Shown in pieces: positions 57,373 through 64,000 of a DNA stretch of 64,000 nt. Below the pieces are notes generated by a model, which saw only the letters and a program-made list of their open reading frames with translations, did not search any database and had not been told where the DNA came from. Source of the DNA: Pseudoalteromonas luteoviolacea (lineage in GTDB: Bacteria > Pseudomonadota > Gammaproteobacteria > Enterobacterales > Alteromonadaceae); assembly GCF_018100925.1 (NCBI RefSeq), contig NZ_JAGJEH010000006.1, positions 124,001 to 188,000 on the forward strand, written 5' to 3'. Made by a program: the position numbers and the translations under genes. Within the stretch, counting starts at the first letter, position 1. The number at the start of each line of letters is the position of its first letter.

Positions 57373-58086
57373 TTACGCTAATGCTTGTTTTTGAATATCG
57401 ATGATCTCACGAATTGAATGCTTGGCTAGCGCCAGTAACTCGTCAAGTTCTTCGAATGAGAAAGGCTCACCTTCAGCAGTGCCTTGAACCTCAATTAACT
57501 TACCTGTTTCTGTCATGATCACATTCATGTCAGTCTCAGCTTCTGAGTCTTCAAGGTACTCTAAATCACTAATGGCTTCGCCGTTGTATACACCAACTGA
57601 GATCGCCGCAATCATAAACTTAAGTGGGTTGGCATTGATCATACCTTTGGCACGCATATGCGTCAGTGCATCAACAAGGGCAACACAAGCACCGCTGATA
57701 GATGCAGTACGCGTTCCGCCATCTGCTTGCAGTACATCACAATCAATAGTAATGGTGTTTTCACCCAGTGCAGATAGGTCAACAGCGGCACGTAAAGCTC
57801 GTGCGATCAGGCGTTGAATTTCCATAGTGCGACCGCCTTGCTTGCCTTTTGCAGCTTCACGACCATTACGGGTATGAGTAGAGCGAGGAAGCATACCGTA
57901 CTCTGCAGTGATCCAACCTTTACCCTGTCCTTTCATAAAACGCGGTACGCCCGCTTCCACAGTGGCTGTACACAGCACTTTTGTATTGCCAAACTCTACA
58001 AGCACCGACCCTTCGGCATGCATTGTATAGTTACGGGTAAATGTTACAGGTCTAATCTGATTTGCAGTTCTTTCGCTTGGACGCAT
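57373..58086 (-). CDS. rph: Ribonuclease PH
   Basis: 237 residues, full length, so not the truncated type known in some E. coli strains. Blocks are [50 protein letters not shown] and [20 protein letters not shown]. It trims 3' ends of tRNA and rRNA by phosphorolysis. ATG at 58086 has AGGGGAA upstream. It is divergent from yicC. Confidence 0.96.
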   Translation of the reverse strand: MRPSERTANQIRPVTFTRNYTMHAEGSVLVEFGNTKVLCTATVEAGVPRFMKGQGKGWITAEYGMLPRSTHTRNGREAAKGKQGGRTMEIQRLIARALRAAVDLSALGENTITIDCDVLQADGGTRTASISGACVALVDALTHMRAKGMINANPLKFMIAAISVGVYNGEAISDLEYLEDSEAETDMNVIMTETGKLIEVQGTAEGEPFSFEELDELLALAKHSIREIIDIQKQALA

Positions 58087-58239
58087 CCACGTTCCCCTAT
58101 CATCAAAGTTTCGCAATATTATAAAGGGATCCTTTGCGCTATGCCACGCAATACCAAAAGAAATCTTAGCTTTACCTATCGAGCAGCGTTTTTCTTAGGC
58201 TATAATGGCCACGCAAACCAAATTAAATAGGAACTTTAT

Positions 58240-59100
58240 ATGATCCATAGTATGACCGCCTACGCTCGAAAAGAGATTAAAGGCGATTGGGGCACTGGGG
58301 TTTGGGAGATCCGCTCAGTTAATCAACGCTATCTCGAAACATTTATCCGCGCGCCGGAGCAATTCAGGGCACTAGAGCCAGTAGTACGTGAACGCCTTCG
58401 CAAGCAATTACAGCGAGGCAAAGTGGAAGTCTATTTAAAATTTGCAGCAAACCCAGCTCACGTTGGTCAGCTGTCTATCAATGAAACCCTTGCAAAACAA
58501 ATCCTTGAAAACGCAAAGTGGGTGCAATCTATCAGCGGTGGCGATATTAACCCGACTGAAATTTTGCGCTGGCCCGGCGTTATGGAAGCGGAAGAAGTTG
58601 ATTTAGACGAAGTCAATGGCGCTTTGTTAGCTGGCTTTGATGAGTTAGTTCAAGACTTTAAAGCAGCCAGAGCATCAGAAGGTGCAAACCTTGAAAGCAT
58701 GATCACCACACGTTTAGACGGCATACTTGAGCAGGTATCTATCGTTGAAGGTCATATGCCAGAAGTCACCAAGTGGCAGCGCGACAAGCTTTCGCAAAAA
58801 CTTGAAGAGCTACAAACTGACATCGATGAGTCACGCCTAGAGCAAGAACTTATCTACCTTGCACAAAAGCAAGATGTAGCAGAAGAGCTGGACCGCTTAA
58901 AGTCTCACGTTAAAGAGACCCATAAAATCTTGAAAAAAGGCGGCGCATGCGGCCGTCGTTTAGACTTTATGATGCAAGAGTTTAACCGCGAGTCAAACAC
59001 CCTAGCCTCTAAGTCAATCAATTCAGAGATCACTAACGCCGCCGTTGAGCTTAAAGTATTAATTGAGCAAATGCGTGAGCAGATCCAAAATATTGAGTAA
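58240..59100 (+). CDS. yicC: YicC family endoribonuclease
   Basis: 286 residues. MIHSMTAYARKE and VNQRYLETFIRAPE open the N-terminal domain, and GRRLDFMMQEFNRESNTLAS with the ending NIE form the C-terminal DUF1732 part. YicC proteins are reported to be endoribonucleases. AGGAACTTTAT precedes the ATG. The yicC 3' end is the known integration site of mobilizable genomic islands of the SXT/R391 network, and an integrase remnant follows 163 bases downstream. Confidence 0.95.
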   Translation: MIHSMTAYARKEIKGDWGTGVWEIRSVNQRYLETFIRAPEQFRALEPVVRERLRKQLQRGKVEVYLKFAANPAHVGQLSINETLAKQILENAKWVQSISGGDINPTEILRWPGVMEAEEVDLDEVNGALLAGFDELVQDFKAARASEGANLESMITTRLDGILEQVSIVEGHMPEVTKWQRDKLSQKLEELQTDIDESRLEQELIYLAQKQDVAEELDRLKSHVKETHKILKKGGACGRRLDFMMQEFNRESNTLASKSINSEITNAAVELKVLIEQMREQIQNIE

Positions 59101-59136
59101 GGCTCACTAGCGCTCACAAAAACTATTAAAACATTG

Positions 59137-59170
59137 AAAAACCTCGCTTTATAGCGGGGTTTTGTTTTTT
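59137..59170 (+). terminator. Terminator after yicC
   Basis: AAAACCTCGCT-TTAT-AGCGGGGTTTT, with one G-U pair, is followed by GTTTTTT. Confidence 0.88.
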
Positions 59171-59204
59171 ATCGTTCCGTATTTTTCTTTCTGTTTCATC
59201 CAAT

Positions 59205-59247
59205 TGGTGAGTATTTATCACTGCTAGTCTCAAACTACTGGTGAGTA
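59205..59247. repeat. Direct repeat TGGTGAGTA before the integrase remnant
   Basis: TGGTGAGTA occurs at 59205-59213 and 59239-59247, 34 bases apart, between the yicC terminator and the integrase start. The position suits integrase arm-type sites, but this is unproven. Confidence 0.35.
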
Positions 59248-59263
59248 CAAGAGGTTAAAAAAA

Positions 59264-59727
59264 ATGCCAAATTTAACAGTTAAACAAGTCAACATGCTTG
59301 TTAAAGGCATGCCAAGTAAAACACCGATAGAAACGGTTTGTTATTCGTCGTCCTGAAGCGTGGCGAACCTAATTGGTCTCTGGGATATACCTTTAACGAA
59401 AAGAGGAAGGGAAAATCACTGGGTAAATTCGGACAGCTGACACTCGCTGAAGCGCGTGGTGAGGCTGAAACGATCAGAGCCATGCGAAGAGATGGCACTG
59501 CTGCTCTATCATTGAGCTCTCTCACTAAGCATAGCGGGATGGCTTTTAACGTGCCATTTCAAGATATGTATGAAAATAAGCTGCTAAAACAATTGAAAAG
59601 GCCCGATATTCCGAAAAGTAAATATTACAATAATGTAGCCAGATTCATTGGTCACCTTAAAGTTGAGCAGGTTAATGCGTTCCACATTCGAGATATCCTA
59701 AATATTATTACCGATAGTGGGCTGTAA
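59264..59727 (+). pseudogene. Broken P4-type tyrosine integrase (N-terminal part)
   Basis: Frame one from ATG at 59264 gives LTVKQVNMLVKGMPSKTP and stops at 59354. A +1/-1 shift near 59325 restores the frame (DRNGLLFVVLKRGEPNWSLG, then GKSLGKFGQLTLAEARGEAE), the N-terminal DUF4102 arm-binding domain. The core-binding domain follows (FIGHLKVEQVNAFHIRDILN) up to ITDSG, then a stop at 59725. The catalytic domain (R-H-R-Y) is absent. The break coincides with the start of primase homology, so a deletion joined the two. The gene lies just behind yicC, where such integrases insert elements. Confidence 0.85.
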
Positions 59728-60244
59728 CTTCCCCAGAGCTGAAAAATGGTTTAATGGGCATTTCTATCCCACAACACGCGATCATTCTGATGGCTTTTAC
59801 CGACGTTGGACGATTATCAAGTTTATTCATGGTAAATCAGAACGTGATCCTTATTTACTTTATCGTATTCAACAAAACGAATTACTAGGGATCTTAGCCT
59901 GGATTATGGATGGCTTACGTGATTACCTTCAAGATGGTCTCTAACTGAATCAAAATCACTATAAATGCATGGTTGAATCGAAAAGAGACGGCAACAGTGT
60001 ATTAAGCTGGTTTTACGAAGATGAAATTATTACAGCAAGAGGAAGAGGCTCCAACGAACAACCAATAAGGGCGACCCAAGCGTATACTAGCTATAAGTCA
60101 TAGTGCATAAATAGCCACCATAAACCATATCAAAAAAAGCTATTCTACGATTACATGAATGAAGCTGGGCATAATGCAACTAAAGTGAACGGGATAAATT
60201 GCTTTACGTCGTTAAAAATCAAGAGCCCATATGCAATGCTGTAA
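59717..60244 (+). pseudogene. Broken phage/plasmid primase-helicase, C-terminal part
   Basis: One frame from about 59720 to the TAA at 60242 encodes a P4-type primase C-terminus: FNGHFYPTTRDHSDGFYRRW (the DxSxGFxRR block), then LLGILAWIMDGLRDYLQDG. In-frame stops interrupt at 59942 and 60101. After the second stop homology continues (PYQKKLFYDYMNEAGHNATK), a winged-helix-like tail. The helicase core upstream is missing. With the integrase this marks a decayed satellite phage or mobilizable island. Confidence 0.75.
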
Positions 60245-60761
60245 TTCACAGAGGTTTCTAAAATCCATGTAGCAAAAGTAGTCATTTGCGAATAGTGTGC
60301 TGCTAAATAGAAATAACCAAGTAAGCATATTTAGCAGATTATTCCTTAAAAAAGCCCCTTTCACTACTTTATGGATAATCTTTTTGCACCCAAGTAAAGC
60401 TGTATTTTATTGGCAACACAGCCACTACTCCTCCCTACGCAGGTGCTTTGTGATAAAAACCTTCGTGCTGGGGCGCAGACTAACGATAAATAACCACTCA
60501 GAAAAATTTGAAAGTTGAGGTGCGGTTTCTTGATATAAAAATAACTTTAACTATTTTTATAATTGATTTAGACTAACAAGTAATTAAGGGTCGCTTCATA
60601 TCCCTTCTTCCCACAAGAAAAGATCAGTAGGTCATGAAGTAATAGGTGAACAACCTAAATCATAGTTTAATAAATCATTGCATAATGCACACGTCAGTGG
60701 CAGATAACGCTTTTAGAGTGGGACAGAAAATGCGTTATTGGTTGTAAAGACGGAGACAGTT
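60245..60761. other. Intergenic region before the Mut7-C gene
   Basis: About 517 A+T-rich bases. A 73-codon frame at 60297-60518 has no ribosome binding site or domain and is not called. The promoter of the next cassette should lie here, but no clear -35/-10 pair is claimed. CGGAGACAGTT just before 60762 is a good ribosome binding site. Confidence 0.5.
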
Positions 60762-61835
60762 ATGCCCTTTTACTTATCCCCAAAAGTATTTTCAAATCAA
60801 GCCAAAGCTCTTGTTAAACACTGGCCTTTTAAACCAATAAAAATTTCAGCTGCGCGGAACTTACTTTCACAGCTATATGGTTATAAAAATGATCACCACT
60901 ATCGAAAGGTGCACATCACGACTACGCATACTACGTCATTAGTACCCTGCTCAGAGGAAATAGTTCAATCTCACTACAGAGAATGGATACAGCGTTTTGC
61001 AAAGTTAGGTGCGATGAATGAGATTCAAGCACGCCAACTCATGCATATGCTTTGGCCTGCGTATTTAAATCACAACTATTCACTCACAACGAAGATGTAT
61101 CATGCATTATTTAGGTTTAACGGTCATTGTACTGACTTTCTTAACGATGAAATTAAGAATGTAGAGATTAAATATGATTTTGATGATACTCCAGCCATTG
61201 GGGATGCCATTCAGGCAATGGGGATTCCGCATACAGAAGTAGGATTAATTAGGGTAAATGATAAAAATGTAGACTTAAATTTCCGACTTAATGACGGAGA
61301 CAAAGTTTCCGTTTACCCCTCTTCTGCTGAGTATACGAATTCAAATATGCCCTGGAAACCAAATAGTGAACTGACATTTTTATTAGATGTTCATTTAGGT
61401 GGACTTGCTCGTTACTTGAGAATGGCCGGATTCAATTGCTTATTTGAAAACCATGACCATGGTGATTCGGTATTGGCGGAAGTCGCTTCAGTTGGTGAGT
61501 ATATTTTATTGACCCGCGATAAAGGCTTGTTGAAACGTAGTAAAGTTAAATACGGTCGCTGGGTAAGAGCTGTAAAGCCGATTGAGCAATTTAGAGAAAT
61601 AGTTAAACACTATCATTTAGCTGAACACTTCAATCCTTTATCACGCTGTATTAAATGTAATGGCACTATCACTACCGTTAAAAAAGAAGAAATTAAAACA
61701 AAAGTACCTAAAAAGGTCTATGCCAATAATATAACTTTTAGCCAATGTGCTAAATGTGAGCAAATTTATTGGCAAGGTGGGCATTTTGGCAAAATACAAA
61801 AAATATTAACTGATGTGAAAAATAGGGGCTTGTAA
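60762..61835 (+). CDS. Mut7-C RNase with ubiquitin-like domain and zinc ribbon
   Basis: 357 residues, cytosolic. Residues about 1-110 are a helical region with ARNLLSQLYGYKNDHHY. Residues about 130-190 form a beta-grasp ubiquitin-like (Mut7-C ubiquitin) domain ending LNDGDKVSVYPS. Residues about 204-350 are a Mut7-C PIN-fold RNase domain: Asp209 in LLDVHLGGLARYLRMAGFN, and Thr-Arg-Asp253 in ILLTRDKGLL. A zinc ribbon CIKC (296-299) and CAKC (329-332) closes it, followed by YWQGGH. The acidic residues suggest an active RNase. ATG at 60762 has GGAG six bases upstream. The next gene starts at the very next base. The RNA target is unknown. Confidence 0.8.
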   Translation: MPFYLSPKVFSNQAKALVKHWPFKPIKISAARNLLSQLYGYKNDHHYRKVHITTTHTTSLVPCSEEIVQSHYREWIQRFAKLGAMNEIQARQLMHMLWPAYLNHNYSLTTKMYHALFRFNGHCTDFLNDEIKNVEIKYDFDDTPAIGDAIQAMGIPHTEVGLIRVNDKNVDLNFRLNDGDKVSVYPSSAEYTNSNMPWKPNSELTFLLDVHLGGLARYLRMAGFNCLFENHDHGDSVLAEVASVGEYILLTRDKGLLKRSKVKYGRWVRAVKPIEQFREIVKHYHLAEHFNPLSRCIKCNGTITTVKKEEIKTKVPKKVYANNITFSQCAKCEQIYWQGGHFGKIQKILTDVKNRGL

Positions 61836-63215
61836 ATGAACTTAACTACATCACCTCTGCATTATCATATTAAACAGAACGCAATTTTGTCTAAGTTAGC
61901 TCATCATTATAACGGCAATAGTGGTACTCATTCTCAAAAAGAACTACAAAAGCTACATGATGCGATACTACTGGAATCTACAGAGCGATGCCTTGCAGAA
62001 CCAAACTTCTCGTTAGATGGAGATATCATACCTGGCGGTCAGTGGCTCATGAATAAGTTTCAATGTAAAAAATCAGCTCTTCAAATGTTTGATATTATTG
62101 CCTCGTCTGAAAGAAAGTTATTTAAGCCAAACCGATGCTACATTTGCAAGCAACTATATCAATCTGTTCATCATCATTATCACCGTCTATGTAATGAGTG
62201 TTCATCCTTTAACTTTCAGCGCAGAAGTGATAAAGCAGATCTAAATGGACGAATTGCTTTATTAACAGGGGGAAGAGTCAAAATTGGTTTTCAAATCGCG
62301 TTAAAGCTACTACGTGCTGGTGCGAAAGTGATTGTAACTAGTCGCTTTAAGTACGATACTGCAAGACGTTATATGTTAGAACATGACTATGAAGATTGGG
62401 CAGATAACTTAATTATATATGGCCTTGATTTAAAACATATTCCTTCAGTGGAATCTTTTATTGAATATATAGTTAAACGTTATGATAAGCTCGATATTCT
62501 TATCAATAATGCTGCGCAAACAATAAAAAAGCCTCAGAGTTACTATCAAGAAATGGCCAAGCGAGAAAACGCCCTTTTAGAATGTGTTGATCGCAATTTA
62601 CTCAGTCACTTCCTTGATCCTCAGTTAGAAAGTGAGAACCATCATTGGTTAACCTATTCTAGATTATCAAAGCCTAGTGTCATCGATAGCACTATGCTTG
62701 ATGAGTTTTCCGAGCCAGTCGACATATCACCTCAGAATAGTTGGACAAAAACAGCAGAAAATATAGATACACTTGAATTTTTAGAAACGCAAACTATTAA
62801 TACAACAGCTCCGTTTTTACTTTGCACTAAACTAAAAAGCCTGCTTCAAAAATCTAGCTTGGAAAGAAAGTTCATAATCAATGTATCGGCGATGGAAGGA
62901 CAATTTAATCGAAAAAATAAAACTCACCGTCACCCCCATACAAATATGGCAAAAGCGGCGCTAAATATGATGACAAGAACAATCGCATCTGATTACGTAA
63001 AACAAGATATATACGTCAATAGTGTTGATACTGGGTGGGTAACTCAGGAAAACCCCTTACCAATTAAATCACGTAATCGAGCTATAGGTGTTGTCCCCCC
63101 TTTAGACTGTATTGACGGGGCTGCCAGAGTATTGGCTCCAATTTTTGAAGCTATTAATGGAGCTACTCCTACTTATGGGCGATTTCTAAAAGATTATCAT
63201 GAATGCGCATGGTAA
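61836..63215 (+). CDS. Atypical SDR-family protein with N-terminal zinc ribbon
   Basis: 459 residues. Residues about 1-130 hold a CYIC (101-104) and CNEC (119-122) zinc ribbon with HHHYHRLC between. A Rossmann domain starts at about 135: ALLTGGRVKIGFQIALKLL (cofactor motif), ILINNAAQ, Ser351, and NMAKAALNMMTRT. In the YxxxK position the Tyr is replaced by Thr369 while Lys373 is kept, as in a small group of bacterial and eukaryotic SDRs with HPHTNMAKAALNMM. DTGWVTQENP closes the fold. ATG directly follows the TAA of the RNase gene, so the two are translationally coupled. The enzyme activity, if any, is unknown. Confidence 0.78.
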   Translation: MNLTTSPLHYHIKQNAILSKLAHHYNGNSGTHSQKELQKLHDAILLESTERCLAEPNFSLDGDIIPGGQWLMNKFQCKKSALQMFDIIASSERKLFKPNRCYICKQLYQSVHHHYHRLCNECSSFNFQRRSDKADLNGRIALLTGGRVKIGFQIALKLLRAGAKVIVTSRFKYDTARRYMLEHDYEDWADNLIIYGLDLKHIPSVESFIEYIVKRYDKLDILINNAAQTIKKPQSYYQEMAKRENALLECVDRNLLSHFLDPQLESENHHWLTYSRLSKPSVIDSTMLDEFSEPVDISPQNSWTKTAENIDTLEFLETQTINTTAPFLLCTKLKSLLQKSSLERKFIINVSAMEGQFNRKNKTHRHPHTNMAKAALNMMTRTIASDYVKQDIYVNSVDTGWVTQENPLPIKSRNRAIGVVPPLDCIDGAARVLAPIFEAINGATPTYGRFLKDYHECAW

Positions 63216-63252
63216 AAATAAAAAATTCATTAGACAATGATAACAATAAATA

Positions 63253-63540
63253 ATGATGCTCGCGGTTGATGTTGATCATAGAGATGGTTTTGCGTGTGTT
63301 GCAGGTGTTTCTTTTAACGATTGACCAGACAAAATTGAAAGCGGCTCTTATATCAGCACAGTTTCTAACGTAAAAGAATATGAAGCTGGTAGCTTCTATC
63401 TTAGAAAGTAGCCCTTTATTGCTATCCTATTGAATGAACATTGCCTAAAACCAAACATGATTGTCATCGATGGTTATGTTTGATTGAATTGAATGGTATT
63501 AAGAAAGCTGGGCTTGGCGCACATTTATACAGAGCACTTA
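63253..63540 (+). pseudogene. Degraded endonuclease V-like gene
   Basis: The frame from ATG at 63253 encodes LAVDVDHRDGFACVAGVSFN and EYEAGSFYLRKLPFIAILL, then NMIVIDGYVWLNG, which follow endonuclease V (DVxY..., YVPG...LxxREL, DVLLVDGHG). In-frame stops fall at 63322, 63409 and 63481, and a frameshift near 63485 is needed to reach KKAGLGAHLYRAL. The 5' end looks truncated and the 3' end runs into the transposase remnant. The gene cannot be functional. Confidence 0.65.
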
Positions 63541-63580
63541 ATTATCGCTACTCCAGCTTTAGTACAGTTTATTAGTAGAG

Positions 63581-64000
63581 CTATGCAGCCTCAAGATAGC
63601 TCATTGGAGTTTGATCTCCTAGTGCACCCTGAGGCCATTCATAATTATATATCTAACCACTCGTCTGTAATGTCACGAACTTGCTGAAATGATTCAAACA
63701 GGTATAAATCCAATACTTTTTCTCGGTAGCTACGATTTAATCGCTCAACAAAACCATTCTGATATGGACTATCAGGTTTTAATAAACTCAAGTTTATGCA
63801 TTTTTCAGTAGCTCAATTTTCCTGAGCACTCGATGTAAACTCAGGACCATTATCCACTCGAATTTGTTTGGGTTTTCCGCGCCATGCAATGACCCGTTCC
63901 AACACTCGAATAACGCGTTCAGCTGTCAGGCTTATATCGGCCTCAATTGCTATTGCTTGACGGTTGTAATCATCCAGCACATTCAGTGTTCTAAAGCGAT
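63581..64000 (-). pseudogene. IS3-family transposase OrfB remnant
   Basis: On the minus strand from the window edge the frame reads RTLNVLDDYNRQAIAIEADI, then GKPKQIRVDNGPEFTSS and DSPYQNGFVERLNRSYREKV, which are the three DDE blocks (Asp, Asp, Glu) of IS3-type integrase-core transposases. A TGA replaces an expected Trp after SSAQEN, and a frameshift near the end is needed to read YNYEWPQGALGDQTP and reach the stop at 63581. The gene continues outside the window. The inverted repeat of the IS is not recognised. Confidence 0.82.

Noticed and set aside
60297..60518. 73-codon frame in the island
   Set aside because: No ribosome binding site, no domain and composition like noncoding DNA; it overlaps nothing informative.
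63493..63687. 64-codon plus-strand frame near the right end
   Set aside because: It spans the end of the endonuclease V remnant and the antisense of the transposase remnant, so it is a chance frame.
59101..64000. attL/attR direct repeats flanking the island
   Set aside because: No second copy of the yicC 3' end was seen up to 64000; the far end is probably outside the window.
1..64000. tRNA, rRNA, riboswitch and CRISPR features
   Set aside because: None could be recognised by reading the intergenic regions; short or divergent RNAs could still be missed without a covariance search.

Overview
The window looks like chromosomal DNA of a marine gammaproteobacterium of the order Alteromonadales, most likely Pseudoalteromonas or a close relative. 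This is inferred from protein character (PanP-type aspartate decarboxylase, CrbS-type sensor kinase, DcaP-like porin, EnvC/CtpA/YibQ set) and from gene orders shared with other gammaproteobacteria (yibN-grxC-secB-gpsA facing gpmM-envC-ctpA-yibQ; sfsA-dksA-gluQ-pcnB-folK-panB-panC; epd-pgk-fbaA; pyrE-rph facing yicC). No rRNA, tRNA or CRISPR array was seen.

Layout. 1-9.9 kb: end of an unknown secreted-type protein, an AblB-like acetyltransferase with a BCCT transporter, then small regulators and enzymes (MarR, glutamine amidotransferase, AraC, NAD(P)H-binding protein, arylamine N-acetyltransferase, EamA exporter, Crp/Fnr protein, purU). 9.9-14.2 kb: acetate assimilation (crbR, acs) and a divergent DcaP-like porin. 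14.2-22.2 kb: housekeeping block with gpsA, secB, grxC, yibN, gpmM, envC, ctpA, yibQ and a CBS protein. 22.2-30.1 kb: pepB, sfsA, dksA, gluQ, pcnB (which appears to start at ATT), folK, panB, panC and a small Cys-rich lipoprotein. 30.2-33.4 kb: pstS, phoR, phoB with a PhoB box. 33.6-33.9 kb: an intergenic cluster of 13 GATC sites, partly at exactly 31-bp spacing. 34-37.4 kb: fbaA, pgk, epd. 37.6-46 kb: exonuclease, cNMP/CBS/DUF294 protein, SSS symporter and DUF4212 protein, divergent from crbS. 46-59.1 kb: diguanylate cyclase, panP, a degenerate GGDEF-EAL protein, a TrmB-like methyltransferase, a YadGH-like exporter, ubiX, mpl, pyrE, rph and yicC.

59.2-64 kb is an accessory region behind yicC, a known integration hotspot. 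It holds a broken tyrosine integrase fused at a deletion scar to a broken P4-type primase, an intact two-gene cassette (ubiquitin-like plus Mut7-C RNase protein, immediately followed by an atypical zinc-ribbon SDR protein), a dead endonuclease V gene and a dead IS3-family transposase. The intact cassette among decayed genes is the best candidate for an undescribed system.

Connections. CrbS (42.5 kb) and CrbR (9.9 kb) probably form one two-component system acting on acs and on the SSS/DUF4212 operon. The same 15-base element, differing at one base, lies 75 and 90 bases upstream of the two target operons in the same orientation. PanP (47.4 kb) plausibly supplies the beta-alanine that PanC (28.9 kb) needs, since no panD lies beside panBC.
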